Part shown: positions 51,887 to 60,486 of the stretch, in pieces
Layout: every line of letters begins with the position of its first letter
Numbering within the stretch: the first letter of the stretch is position 1
Assembly: GCF_005280195.1 (NCBI RefSeq)
Contig: NZ_SZPR01000019.1
Location: forward strand, 124,001-188,000
DNA from: Streptomyces galbus
GTDB taxonomy: Bacteria > Actinomycetota > Actinomycetes > Streptomycetales > Streptomycetaceae
Reading direction: 5' to 3'
Length of the DNA stretch: 64,000 bases
Position numbers and translations under genes: made by a program
The notes under the pieces: model-generated
Told to the model about the DNA's origin: nothing
The model's input: the letters and a program-made list of their open reading frames with translations, nothing else
Databases searched by the model: none

Positions 51887-52153
51887 CTACGCGTCCTGCC
51901 CGGCGGCCGCGCGCTTGAGGGCCGCGTCACGCCTGCGGACGTACCAGATGCCGATCAGGCCCAGGCCGCCCCCGGCCAGGCAGGTCCACACCCACCACAG
52001 GTGGCCGTGGTCGTCGAACCAGCCGTAGAAAGGGAGCTGCACCAGGAAGAGGACGAACCAGACGACCGTGCCGCCGACGACGGTCGCGACCACGGGCCCT
52101 TCCAGGGGCTCCGGCGCCTCGTGCTTCGGGGATCCCGAGAAAAGTCCGGCCAT
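51887..52153 (-). CDS. DUF2530 family small membrane protein
   Basis: An 88-residue protein with two helices (about residues 21-43 and 52-70; TVVGGTVVWFVLFLVQLPF, WWVWTCLAGGGLGLIGIWYV) and a conserved acidic N-terminal start APEPLEGPVVATVVGG typical of DUF2530. The basic tail is cytoplasmic. ATG 52153 follows TAAGCT by seven bases. Divergent from the purine permease. Confidence 0.82.
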   Translation of the reverse strand: MAGLFSGSPKHEAPEPLEGPVVATVVGGTVVWFVLFLVQLPFYGWFDDHGHLWWVWTCLAGGGLGLIGIWYVRRRDAALKRAAAGQDA

Positions 52154-52299
52154 GCCGCACAGCTTACGAGGCCCGGGGCGGGCCGCCGCCGTCCCCCGCG
52201 GCCGCCCGGGGTCTACGCGCGGAGATGGCCAACCTCGGCTTCATATGTTCATACTGAAACCGTTTGTCTATGACCGGTTCCGTTCGTAGGAAAGTATCA

Positions 52300-53754
52300 A
52301 TGGCCCCCACCTCGGCCCCTTCCCAGGCCCCCGCGTCCGAGCAGCCGGGCGGCACGCCCGCCCACGGCGCACTCGACCGCTTCTTCAAGATCTCGGAGCG
52401 GGGCAGCACGCCGGCGCGTGAGGTCCGTGGTGGTTTCGCCACCTTCTTCGCGATGGCCTACATCATCGTGCTGAACCCGATCATCCTCGGCAGCGCGAAG
52501 GACATGTACGGCCACCAGCTCGACAACGGCCAGCTCGTCACCGCGACGGCCGTGACGGCGGCGTTCACGACGCTGCTGATGGGTGTCGTCGGCAACGTGC
52601 CCATCGCGCTCGCCGCCGGCCTCGGCGTGAACTCGGTCGTCGCGCTCCAGCTCGCCCCGCGCATGGCCTGGCCCGACGCCATGGGCATGGTCGTGCTGGC
52701 CGGTCTCGTGGTGATGCTGCTGGTCGCCACCGGGCTGCGCGAGCGGGTCATGAACGCCGTGCCGTTCGGTCTGCGCAAGGCCATCAGCATCGGCATCGGC
52801 CTGTTCATCATGCTGATCGGTCTGGTCGACTCCGGCTTCGTCTCCCGCATCCCCGACGCCGCCCACACCACCGTCCCGCTCCAGCTCGGCGGCGACGGCC
52901 ACCTCAACGGCTGGCCCGTGCTGATCTTCGTGCTCGGCGCGCTGCTCACCCTCGCGCTCATCGTGCGCAAGGTCCCCGGCGCGATCCTGATCTCGATCGT
53001 GGCGATGACCGTGCTCGCCATGATCATCGAGGCGGTCGCGAAGGTGCCGTCCTGGGGCCTGACCACCCCGAAGTGGCCCGGCAACCCGGTCGGCGCCCCC
53101 GACTTCGGCCTGCTCGGCAAGGTCAGCCTGTTCGGCGGCTTCGACAAGGTCGGCGTGCTGACCGGCGTGCTGTTCGTCTTCACCGTGCTGCTGTCGTGCT
53201 TCTTCGACGCGATGGGCACGATCATGGGCGTCTCCGACGAGGCCAAGCTGACCGACGCCCAGGGCCAGATGCCCGGCATCAACAAGGTCCTCTTCGTCGA
53301 CGGCATCGCCGTCGCGGCCGGCGGTGCCAGCTCCTCCTCGGCCACCACCTGCTTCGTGGAGTCCACGGCCGGCGTCGGCGAGGGCGCCCGCACCGGCCTC
53401 GCCAACGTGGTCACCGGCGCGCTGTTCGCCGTGGCACTGTTCCTCACCCCGGTCGCGACCATGGTCCCGTCCCAGGCGGCCACCCCGGCGCTGCTCGCGG
53501 TGGGCTTCCTGATCCTGGCGGGTTCGGTCAAGGAGATCGACTGGGCCGACCACACGATCGCGATCCCGGCCTTCGTCACCATGGTGATGATGCCGTTCAC
53601 CTACTCGATCACCAACGGCATCGGGATGGGCTTCATCACCTTCACGGTGCTGCGCCTGGCGGCCGGCCGCGGGCGGGAGGTGCCGGTGGCCATGTACGTG
53701 GTCGCCGCGGTCTTCGGCTTCTACTACCTGATGCCGGCCCTGGGTCTGACCTGA
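52300..53754 (+). CDS. NCS2/AzgA-type purine permease (guanine/hypoxanthine)
   Basis: A 484-residue transporter with about 12-14 helices. The AzgA signature VRGGFATFFAMAYIIVLNPIILG is near residue 48, NVPIALAAGLGVNSVVA near 100, and the SSSATTCFVESTAGVGEGARTGLANVV substrate-site segment near 345. ATG 52300 follows AGGAAAG. It imports purine bases with protons. The promoter region is relatively AT-rich (around 52240-52270) with a short inverted repeat GAAACCG/CGGTTCC at about 52256-52281 that could be an operator. Confidence 0.9.
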   Translation: MAPTSAPSQAPASEQPGGTPAHGALDRFFKISERGSTPAREVRGGFATFFAMAYIIVLNPIILGSAKDMYGHQLDNGQLVTATAVTAAFTTLLMGVVGNVPIALAAGLGVNSVVALQLAPRMAWPDAMGMVVLAGLVVMLLVATGLRERVMNAVPFGLRKAISIGIGLFIMLIGLVDSGFVSRIPDAAHTTVPLQLGGDGHLNGWPVLIFVLGALLTLALIVRKVPGAILISIVAMTVLAMIIEAVAKVPSWGLTTPKWPGNPVGAPDFGLLGKVSLFGGFDKVGVLTGVLFVFTVLLSCFFDAMGTIMGVSDEAKLTDAQGQMPGINKVLFVDGIAVAAGGASSSSATTCFVESTAGVGEGARTGLANVVTGALFAVALFLTPVATMVPSQAATPALLAVGFLILAGSVKEIDWADHTIAIPAFVTMVMMPFTYSITNGIGMGFITFTVLRLAAGRGREVPVAMYVVAAVFGFYYLMPALGLT

Positions 53755-53779
53755 CCCTGACCGGCCCGCGGGTCCGCCC

Positions 53780-53962
53780 TCAGGTGAGCCCGTAGAACTT
53801 CTCCGTCTCCTCGACGGCGGCCTGGAACCGCTCGTCGAAGTCGGTGCGGATGAGCGTCCGGACGACATAGTCCTGGACGCTCATTCCTCTTTTCGCGGCA
53901 TGGTGCCGTAGCCGCTCCAGCAGGACATGGTCTATTCGCAGGCTGAGCACGCTGGTCCCCAT
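53780..53962 (-). CDS. Ribbon-helix-helix (CopG/Arc-like) protein
   Basis: A 60-residue protein: beta strand VLSLRIDHVLLERLRHHA, helix, then MSVQDYVVRTLIR, the second helix of a ribbon-helix-helix DNA-binding fold, and an acidic tail. Such proteins are often antitoxins, but no toxin gene is next to it, so it is an orphan regulator. ATG 53962 has no ribosome site; GACCCT seven bases upstream may be a leaderless -10. Confidence 0.78.
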   Translation of the reverse strand: MGTSVLSLRIDHVLLERLRHHAAKRGMSVQDYVVRTLIRTDFDERFQAAVEETEKFYGLT

Positions 53963-54081
53963 GGCTACGAGGGTCGCGGGGCGGTTCGGGGTGATGCGTG
54001 CCGTTCCCCGCTCGTATCACCCGTATGAGTGATCTCGGGGCGCAGTGGCGGGGATCACGGCGCTCCGGCGGCTCTCCAGGT

Positions 54082-54117
54082 GTTCTTTAGCGAGAGTAAT
54101 GAGTTAAGCTAAAGAAC
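54082..54117. promoter_or_regulatory. MarR operator covering the marR promoter
   Basis: A perfect 10-bp inverted repeat, GTTCTTTAGC (54082-54091) and GCTAAAGAAC (54108-54117), ends one base before the MarR start codon. TAAGCT (54105-54110), seven bases before the ATG, is the likely -10, so the repeat spans the whole core promoter and supports autoregulation. Confidence 0.85.
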
Positions 54118-54555
54118 ATGCCGGACCTCACCCATGGCGACGACGCTGCCGCCGTGAACTCCCTCAGATCCGCCGTGATGCGGCTCGCCCGCCGCCTGAA
54201 GCACCAGCGGGTCGACGAGTCGCTCAGCCCGACCGAGATGTCGGTGCTCGGCACGCTGTCCCGCTGCGGCAGCGCCACCCCGGGCGAACTCGCCCGCAAG
54301 GAGCACGTCCAGCCGCCGTCGATGACCCGCATCGTGGCGCTGCTGGAGGCCAAGGGCCTGGTCCGGCTGGAGCCGCACCCCGAGGACCGCCGCCAGAAGG
54401 TCGTCACCAGGACCGAGCAGGCCGAGAGCATGCTCGAGGAGAGCCGCGCCAAGCGGAACGCCTTCCTGGCGCACCTGGTGGACGGCCTGGACGAGGACGA
54501 GTGGGCCAAGCTGCGCGCTGCCGCCCCCGTGCTGGAGAAGCTCGCACACCTGTAA
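54118..54555 (+). CDS. MarR-family transcriptional regulator
   Basis: A 145-residue winged-helix regulator (LSPTEMSVLGTLSRCGSATPGELARKEHVQPPSMTRIVALLEAKGLVRLEPHPEDRRQKVVTRTEQAESML, with the DNA-contacting wing DRR). ATG 54118 is leaderless by the promoter above. It is followed after 33 bases by an MFS gene, so it likely represses itself and that transporter until a ligand binds. Ligand unknown, probably the exported compound. Confidence 0.92.
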   Translation: MPDLTHGDDAAAVNSLRSAVMRLARRLKHQRVDESLSPTEMSVLGTLSRCGSATPGELARKEHVQPPSMTRIVALLEAKGLVRLEPHPEDRRQKVVTRTEQAESMLEESRAKRNAFLAHLVDGLDEDEWAKLRAAAPVLEKLAHL

Positions 54556-54588
54556 GCACAGTCACCGTCACCGAGGAGGCGAACCCTT

Positions 54589-55953
54589 TTGAGTACGGGA
54601 TCCGGAGCAGCTTCCGCCCCCGCACCGCACACCCGACCCGACTCCCCGCCGCCCCCGGGACCCGCCCGCAGGTCCTCGATGTTCAGCTCCCTGAGGATCA
54701 GGAACTACCGCCTGTTCTTCCTCGGCCAGGTCGTGTCGAACATCGGCACCTGGATGCAGCGCATCGCCCAGGACTGGCTGGTCCTCAGCCTCACCGGTTC
54801 CGCCACGGCCGTCGGTGTCACCACGGCCCTGCAGTTCCTGCCGATGCTCCTGTTCGGCCTCTACGGCGGTGTCCTCGTCGACCGGCTGCCCAAGCGCCCC
54901 ACCCTGCTGTTCACCCAGGCCGCGATGGCCGTGACCGGCGTCGTCCTCGCGGTGCTCACGCTCAGCGGCCACGTCCAGGTCTGGCACGTCTACCTCGCCG
55001 CCTTCGCGGTCGGTCTGGCCACGGTCCTCGACAACCCGGCCCGCCAGTCGTTCGTCTCCGAGATGGTCGGCCCCGAGCAGCTCCAGAACGCGGTCAGCCT
55101 GAACTCCGCGAACTTCCAGTCCGCGCGGCTGGTCGGACCGGCCGTCGCCGGTCTGATGATCACCGGCGTCGGCACCGGCTGGGCGTTCCTCTTCAACGGC
55201 CTGTCGTTCGTCGCGCCCATCGCCGGGCTGCTGCTGATGCGCGCCCGCGAGCTGCACGTCGTCGAGCGCGCGCCGCGTGGCAAGGGGCAGCTGCGGGAGG
55301 GCCTGCACTACGTCGCCGGGCGCCCGCAGCTCATCTGGACGATCGTCCTGGTGGGGTTCGTCGGCACGTTCGGCTTCAACTTCCCGGTGTACCTGTCGGC
55401 CTTCGCCGACGACGTCTTCCACGCGGGCGCCGGGTCCTACAGCCTCTTCAACACCCTGATGGCGGTCGGTTCGCTGGCCGGCGCCCTGCTCGCGGCCCGG
55501 CGCGGCACGGCCAAGCTGCGGGTGATGATCGCGGCGGCGGCGCTGTTCGGCGCGCTGGAGCTGGTCGCGGCGGCGGCGCCCTCGCTGTGGCTGTTCGCGC
55601 TGCTCATGGCCCCGATCGGGATGTTCGGCATGACGATCAACGTCAACGCCAACACCGCCATCCAGATGGGCACCGACCCGGCCATGCGCGGCCGCGTGAT
55701 GTCCCTCTACATGATGGTCTTCCTGGGCGGCTCCCCGGTCGGCGCGCCGATCGCGGGCTGGGTCACGGACGCGTACGGCGTGCGCGCGGGCCTGGCGGCC
55801 GGCGGCGCGATCTCGGCCGCCGCAGCGGTCACCGTCGGCCTGGTCCTGGCCCGTGTGGGCGGCCTGCGCCTGACGGTGGCCTGGGACCACGGCCACCCGA
55901 AGCTCCGCTTCGTCCCGCGTGAACGCCGCAAGGAGCTGGCGCGGGCGGCGTGA
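54589..55953 (+). CDS. MFS exporter (MFS_3/EntS-like), TTG start
   Basis: A 454-residue 12-helix transporter. TTG 54589 has GAGGAGG nine bases upstream. The family pattern is FSSLRIRNYRLFFLGQVVSNIGTWMQRIAQDWLVLSLTGSATAVG, GVLVDRLPKRPTLLFTQAAMA (motif A-like), and DNPARQSFVSEMVGPEQLQNAVSLNS. Related proteins export siderophores or drugs. It forms an operon with MarR and ends before a terminator. Confidence 0.9.
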   Translation: MSTGSGAASAPAPHTRPDSPPPPGPARRSSMFSSLRIRNYRLFFLGQVVSNIGTWMQRIAQDWLVLSLTGSATAVGVTTALQFLPMLLFGLYGGVLVDRLPKRPTLLFTQAAMAVTGVVLAVLTLSGHVQVWHVYLAAFAVGLATVLDNPARQSFVSEMVGPEQLQNAVSLNSANFQSARLVGPAVAGLMITGVGTGWAFLFNGLSFVAPIAGLLLMRARELHVVERAPRGKGQLREGLHYVAGRPQLIWTIVLVGFVGTFGFNFPVYLSAFADDVFHAGAGSYSLFNTLMAVGSLAGALLAARRGTAKLRVMIAAAALFGALELVAAAAPSLWLFALLMAPIGMFGMTINVNANTAIQMGTDPAMRGRVMSLYMMVFLGGSPVGAPIAGWVTDAYGVRAGLAAGGAISAAAAVTVGLVLARVGGLRLTVAWDHGHPKLRFVPRERRKELARAA

Positions 55954-55967
55954 GCACCGGCGGGGGA

Positions 55968-55998
55968 CCGGCGCGGGGACCTTCGCGGTCCGCGCCGG
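55968..55998 (+). terminator. Terminator of the marR-MFS operon
   Basis: Arms 55968-55981 and 55987-55998 form a 12-bp stem with a two-G bulge and loop TTCGC. Confidence 0.75.
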
Positions 55999-56030
55999 CC
56001 CGCGCGCCCGCCCGGTGCCGCGGGCGCCGG

Positions 56031-56552
56031 TCAGACGCCGCCGGACTGGACGGGGAACGTCACCAGCCGGGCGACGACCGTGGCGGGGGCGTCGGTGGCG
56101 GCGAAGGCGACCGGGGCCTCCAGGGAGCTGAGGTCGCCGCGGGTCGGGAACTGCGTGACGTCCTCGGTCACCAGGACGAGCGGTCGCTCCGCCGCCGCCA
56201 CGACGTCCTCACGGTCCGGGCCGCTGAGGGTCAGGGTGACGGGCACGACGTCGAGCAGCTCGTACTTCAGCGGCAGGTGCTGGGTGATCCGCAGCGCGCC
56301 GGCCGAGTCGGCGCCGGCGTCGGCCTGCGCCAGGGTGACCGTGCGCCCGTCGGGGAGCTCGCCGGTGACCTGGAAGCCGACGGGGCGCAGCGTCACGCTG
56401 TTGTGCGGGGCGTCCGGATCGACGTCGACCCGCTGCTCGATGCCGCCGCGCAGGTCCACCTGCACGGTGGCACCGTCGATCTCCAGCGTGGCTCCCACGG
56501 CGAGCATCGAGCGGGGGATCTCGGAGCCGATGGGCGGCAGGCCTGTTGACAT
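56031..56552 (-). CDS. Hypothetical soluble protein
   Basis: A 173-residue protein with a beta-rich pattern (MLAVGATLEIDGATVQVDLRGGIEQRVDV, LRPVGFQVTGELPDGRTVTLAQ, ITQHLPLKYELLDVVPVTLTLSGPD) and no signal or helix. No family is recognised. GAGGA lies two bases before ATG 56552, a weak site. It follows the frameshifted cyclase-like gene on the same strand after 97 bases and may belong to the same unit. Confidence 0.65.
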   Translation of the reverse strand: MSTGLPPIGSEIPRSMLAVGATLEIDGATVQVDLRGGIEQRVDVDPDAPHNSVTLRPVGFQVTGELPDGRTVTLAQADAGADSAGALRITQHLPLKYELLDVVPVTLTLSGPDREDVVAAAERPLVLVTEDVTQFPTRGDLSSLEAPVAFAATDAPATVVARLVTFPVQSGGV

Positions 56553-56649
56553 TCCTCGCGCCTTCCTGTGCCGGGCCAGGCCCCACGCCTGGACACTTCC
56601 GCCGCCCATGCTCGGCGTCCGGCCGTGTTCCGTCTGGGAGAACCACCTG

Positions 56650-57787
56650 TCACTCACCCGTACGGGGTGGAGCCGGCGCCGGCGCCGGGCGGGCCGGGCG
56701 CAGGGCGCTCAGCGCGAACACCGTGGTGAGGTAGGGCGAGCCGAAGTACACCGGGAAGCGGCCCATCCGGTAGTAGGCGTCCGCGGGCCAGGAGCCGTCC
56801 GGTCGCTGGGCCCGGGCGAGCCGCAGGCGGCGCTCGTCGTGCCCGGCCGTGACGCCCAGGTGGTCGGCGGCCAGGACCCGCAGCGCGACCTCCAGGACGC
56901 TGCCGGTGGTCGCCGACGCGCCGGTGCCGGTCCGCTCCAGCGCGAGCCGGGCGGGTGCGGTCAGCGGACGGGCCGCGTCGGGGAAGCGGGCGCACAGCCG
57001 GGCCACGGCGTACAGGAAGGCGTCCGGCGAGGGGTAGTAGCGGGTGCCGCGCAGGAAGCGGCCCGAGGCCAGGTGCTCGGCGAGGAAGCCGACCGTGGCG
57101 TCGGCCGCCCAGTGCGCCTCGTAGGACCCGGTCAGGTCGGCCAGGAGCAGGGTGTGGAGGGCGTTGGCGCAGGCAACGGGGTCCTGCTTCGGCCCGCGCG
57201 GCAGCGTCCCCGGCTCCTCCCCGTCCTCCCAATAGACCATGAAGACCCCCCGGCCGGACGCGACCGCCCTCCCGGTCCGCCGCCCGCTGACGGGGAAGGC
57301 CGGCGGCCGGGGCCGCGGCCCGCAGGAGTTCCCGCGCGCCCGCCCGCAGCGCGGCAGCGGGGAGCAGGCCGGCGTCGTAGAGGGCGCCGAGCGCCAGAGC
57401 GGTGCTGTCGGTGTCCGCGGGCAGACCACCGGGCCCCGGCAGGAACCGGTACCTGCGCTGCCACCGGCACGCCTCCACCTGACGGGCCAGACGCCGGACC
57501 AGCTCCGGTGCGCCGCCCGGCGCGAGCAGCACCAGCGACACCATCGCGGAGAACGCCTCACCGCCCAGGTCGAAGCCCGGGTCCACGCCCAAGACCTCCA
57601 CGAGCCTCCCGCGCGCCCGCGCCCCGTCGAAGCTCTGCCCGAACCCGGGGCCCAGGGACATCTCCGCCGGCGGCGCACCCGCCGCTCCGACCACGCGGTG
57701 CACGTACGCCGTCGCCCGCCCGGCGGCCCGCGCGCACGGCGCGACGTCGGGAACCGGTGCGGTGGACGGGGGTGAGGGAAGCGCCAC
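56650..57787 (-). pseudogene. Prenyltransferase/squalene-oxidase-repeat (terpenoid cyclase-like) gene broken by a frameshift
   Basis: Two frames join to one protein of about 378 residues. GTG 57787, after GGGAAGGG, opens the first frame (ALPSPPSTAPVPDV...VEACRWQRRYRFLPGPGGLPADTDSTALALGALYDAGLL...ELLRAAAPAAG). The rest is in another frame (FMVYWEDGEEPGTLPRGPKQDPVACANALHTLLLADLTG...RAQRPDGSWPADAYYRMGRFPVYFGSPYLTTVFALSAL). The likely slip is a run of six C on the plus strand (57246-57251); with five, the protein reads RVRPGVFMVYWEDGEE. The alpha-barrel repeats resemble terpenoid cyclase folds. It is a true lesion, a variable tract or an assembly error; until checked, count it as broken. Confidence 0.72.
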
Positions 57788-57830
57788 GACTGTCCCTTCC
57801 CCCGCGGCTTCGGCCCGGAAGCCTCGGTAC

Positions 57831-57911
57831 CACGGCCCGGTCGAGCAGACCGAGTACGAGGGGGACGTCGCGGGTGCCGCCTTCTCTGATGGTCATCTCC
57901 ACGGAGGCCAT
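57831..57911 (-). pseudogene. Remnant of a GNAT acetyltransferase N-terminus
   Basis: Reading from ATG 57911, the frame gives MASVEMTIREGGTRDVPLVLGLLDRAV, the typical first strand and helix of a GNAT protein, then runs into non-GNAT sequence where the cyclase-like gene begins. Only about 27 residues survive, so it looks like a truncated relic. Confidence 0.4.
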
Positions 57912-57948
57912 CTTGCCGGGCCGTGGGGGAGGCGCGGGGGCGGTCTGG

Positions 57949-58542
57949 TCAGTCGCGGTCGCGGGGCAACTCACCGGTGCGGAGGACCAGGCCCACGGGG
58001 GTGCCGGTGAGGTCGATGTCGTGGCCGAAGCCGAAGGCGGCCTCGGCGTGGTACTCGCCGTCCTTCGGCAGGGTGTGCAGGTGCCAGCGCGCGGTGTACG
58101 GGTCGACGATCAGGTACACCGGCACCTCGGCGAGGGCGTAGGCCGTCTTCTTGGGTCCGTAGTCGTTGGCGGCGGTGTCCTTGGAGATGACCTCGGCGAC
58201 GAACTCGACGTCCTGGTGCGTCCAGCGGCCCTTCTCGTCCTTCTCGGCGCCGTCCGCGAGAGCCGTCACGTCGCTGGCGAACCCGTTGAGACGCCCGGGG
58301 TAGTCGATACGGACGTCCGACTTGACGCGCCGGCGCGGGTACGTGGCGCGCAGCTGCTCGACGAGGTCCAGGATGATGTCCCAGTGGGTGTCCCGCTGCG
58401 GCGCCCTGAAGATGTGCCCCCCGACGATCTCGGTCTTGTAGCCCTCGGGGACCGGCATCTTCTCCAGCCACTCGAACATGACGTCGAGCGTGAGCTCATC
58501 ACCGCTGTCGGCCATCGCGATCCTGTCGTCAAGGACGGTCAT
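57949..58542 (-). CDS. Uma2 family endonuclease-like protein, copy 1
   Basis: A 197-residue PD-(D/E)XK-fold protein (DUF820/Uma2). Motifs are GYKTEIVGGHIF, KSDVRIDYPGRLNGFASDV and DVEFVAEVISKDTAANDYGPKKTAYALAEVPVYLIVDP, carrying Asp, Glu and Lys of the nuclease core. ATG 58542 is chosen over the adjacent ATG 58545 because AGGAG then has seven-base spacing, as in copy 2. Uma2 proteins are greatly expanded in Streptomyces with no proven role. Confidence 0.88.
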   Translation of the reverse strand: MTVLDDRIAMADSGDELTLDVMFEWLEKMPVPEGYKTEIVGGHIFRAPQRDTHWDIILDLVEQLRATYPRRRVKSDVRIDYPGRLNGFASDVTALADGAEKDEKGRWTHQDVEFVAEVISKDTAANDYGPKKTAYALAEVPVYLIVDPYTARWHLHTLPKDGEYHAEAAFGFGHDIDLTGTPVGLVLRTGELPRDRD

Positions 58543-58588
58543 CATGGCGCTCCTGACCGGCTGCCGCTTCGTTCACGACAACCGCGCA

Positions 58589-58614
58589 GTACAACGATAC
58601 GCACGGTGACCGGG
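58589..58614 (-). promoter_or_regulatory. Shared Uma2 promoter element, copy 1
   Basis: Twenty-six bases identical to 61791-61816. On the minus strand it contains TATCGT, a candidate -10, about 50 bases before the Uma2 start. Confidence 0.6.
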
Positions 58615-58658
58615 ACACGGCCGGGCGAACGAGGGGGCGGACGCGAGAGGCTGGGCCC

Positions 58659-59231
58659 ATGAGACTCTTCGCCGCCGTGCTGCCCCCCGAGGACGTCGTC
58701 CGGGAGCTCGCCGTCGAGGTGGCCGCGTTGCGCGGGCTGCCCGGGGCCGGGGGACTGCGGTGGACCGAGCCGGCCGGGTGGCACTTCACGCTCGCGTTCT
58801 ACGGCGAGGTCGACGACGCCACCGTGCCCGCGCTGTCGGCGCGGCTGGAGCGGGCCGCGCAGCACAGTGCGCCCTTCGAGCTGGCCCTGCGCGGCGGCGG
58901 GCAGTTCGGGCACGGCCGCGCCCTGTGGACCGGCGCGCACGGCGACCTGCCCGCGCTGCGGCTGCTCGCCGAGCGCGCCGAGGCCGCCGGCCGCAAGGCC
59001 GGGATCGACCTGGGCGAGCACCGCCGCTACAAGGCCCACCTCACGCTGGCCCGCGGCCGCACCGCCGTGGACACCCGGCCCTGGGTCGACGCCCTGGCCG
59101 GCTTCACCGGCCGCACCTGGACCGTCCCCGAGCTGACGCTCGTCCGCAGCCACCTGCCCGCCTCGGGCGTACCGGGTCGGCAGCCCCGCTACGAGCCGGT
59201 CGGCCGCTGGGCGCTCGGCGCGGCCGGTTAG
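58659..59231 (+). CDS. thpR: RNA 2',3'-cyclic phosphodiesterase (ThpR/LigT)
   Basis: A 190-residue 2H phosphoesterase. The two catalytic HxTx motifs are HFTL (residues 42-45) and HLTL (127-130). The start MRLFAAVLPPEDV and WVDALAGF...LVRSHL are typical of ThpR. It opens 2',3'-cyclic phosphates at RNA ends. ATG 58659 has no ribosome site; GAGGCT six bases upstream is the probable -10. Confidence 0.93.
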   Translation: MRLFAAVLPPEDVVRELAVEVAALRGLPGAGGLRWTEPAGWHFTLAFYGEVDDATVPALSARLERAAQHSAPFELALRGGGQFGHGRALWTGAHGDLPALRLLAERAEAAGRKAGIDLGEHRRYKAHLTLARGRTAVDTRPWVDALAGFTGRTWTVPELTLVRSHLPASGVPGRQPRYEPVGRWALGAAG

Positions 59232-59241
59232 GCTCGGGTCC

Positions 59242-59331
59242 GTGGACCCGAAGACCCGGAACCGGATCATGGCCGGTGCGCTCGCGTTGTTGTTCGTCGT
59301 GGTGGCGGTGGCGGCGGCCGTCGGCAGGTAG
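59242..59331 (+). CDS. 29-residue single-helix membrane peptide
   Basis: GTG 59242 lies seven bases after TAGGCT, a clean leaderless arrangement, and gives VDPKTRNRIMAG followed by the hydrophobic helix ALALLFVVVAVAAAVGR and a TAG stop. The basic N-terminus and hydrophobic tail match small streptomycete membrane peptides. It begins ten bases after thpR ends. Function unknown; below most gene-finder limits. Confidence 0.6.
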   Translation: MDPKTRNRIMAGALALLFVVVAVAAAVGR

Positions 59332-59363
59332 CCCGACGGCCGCCGGCCACCGCCGGCCCCGCC

Positions 59364-60359
59364 CTACCAGGCGAACGCCTCCGGCGACGGACCGGGACCC
59401 GGGAAGATCTCGTCCAGGCCGGTCAGCAGCTCCTCGCCGAGCTCCAGCTCGACCGCCCGCAGCGCGGACTCCAACTGCTCGGCCGTGCGCGGACCGACGA
59501 TCGGCCCCGTCACGCCGGGACGCGTCAGCAGCCACGCCAGCGCGGCCTCGCCCGGCTCCACGCCGTGCTTGTCCAGCAGGTCCTCGTACGCCTGGATCTG
59601 CGCCCGGCCCGCCGGGTCGGCCAGGGTGTCCGCGGCGCGTCCGGAGGCCCGCCGTCCGCCCTGGACCTCCTTCTTGATGACCCCGCCCAGCAGACCGCCG
59701 TGCAGCGGCGACCAGGGGATCACGCCGAGGCCGTAGTCCTGCGCCGCCGGAATGACCTCCATCTCGGCGCGCCGCTCGGCGAGGTTGTACAGGCACTGCT
59801 CGCTGACCAGGCCGATGGTGCCGCCGCGGCGAGCGGCGACCTCGTTGGCCTGGGCGATCTTGTAGCCGGGGAAGTTGGACGAGCCGACGTACAGGATCTT
59901 GCCCTGCTGGACCAGGACGTCGATGGCCTGCCAGATCTCCTCGAACGGCGTCGACCGGTCGACGTGGTGGAACTGGTAGACGTCGATGTAATCCGTTTGG
60001 AGCCGCTTGAGCGACGCGTCCACCGCGCGGCGGATGTTCAGCGCGGAGAGCTTGTCGTGGTTGGGCCAGACCGTCTCGCCGTCGGCGTCCATGTTGCCGT
60101 ACACCTTGGTGGCGAGGACCACCTTGTCGCGGCGGCCGCCGCCCTGCGCGAACCAGTTGCCGATGATCGACTCGGTGCGGCCCTTGTTCTCGCCCCAGCC
60201 ATACACATTGGCGGTGTCGAAGAAGTTGATGCCCGCGTCCAGCGCCGCGTCCATGATCGCGTGGCTGTCCGCCTCGTTCGTCTGCGGTCCGAAGTTCATC
60301 GTGCCGAGGACCAGTCGGCTGACCTTGAGTCCGGTGCGTCCGAGCTGCGTGTACTCCAT
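59364..60359 (-). CDS. Aldo/keto reductase
   Basis: A 331-residue NADPH-dependent AKR with TIM-barrel motifs: MEYTQLGRTGLKVSRLVLGTMNFG, INFFDTANVYGWGENKGRTE with catalytic Asp and Tyr, KVVLATKVYG with Lys, YIDVYQFHHVDRSTP with His, and the C-terminal VTGPIVGPRTAEQLESAL cofactor loop. ATG 60359 follows TTGGCT by seven bases. The substrate is unknown. Confidence 0.92.
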   Translation of the reverse strand: MEYTQLGRTGLKVSRLVLGTMNFGPQTNEADSHAIMDAALDAGINFFDTANVYGWGENKGRTESIIGNWFAQGGGRRDKVVLATKVYGNMDADGETVWPNHDKLSALNIRRAVDASLKRLQTDYIDVYQFHHVDRSTPFEEIWQAIDVLVQQGKILYVGSSNFPGYKIAQANEVAARRGGTIGLVSEQCLYNLAERRAEMEVIPAAQDYGLGVIPWSPLHGGLLGGVIKKEVQGGRRASGRAADTLADPAGRAQIQAYEDLLDKHGVEPGEAALAWLLTRPGVTGPIVGPRTAEQLESALRAVELELGEELLTGLDEIFPGPGPSPEAFAW

Positions 60360-60486
60360 ACCGCCCAGCCAACGGCGTGGAGTGCGCTCTAGGCAAGCGA
60401 CGCGGGGAAGGCGGTCCAGGGGGTGGGGGTGACGTGGAGGGCGGGGGAGGCGGTCCCGGAGTCGCGGACGTGCACACCGGCGGGGA

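Noticed and set aside
53780..53962. Toxin-antitoxin pair
   Set aside because: A ribbon-helix-helix protein is present but no toxin-like gene lies on either side.
57558..57974. 138-codon minus-strand gene starting with the GNAT-like segment
   Set aside because: After about 27 residues it only shadows the cyclase-like gene in another frame, so it is treated as a relic.
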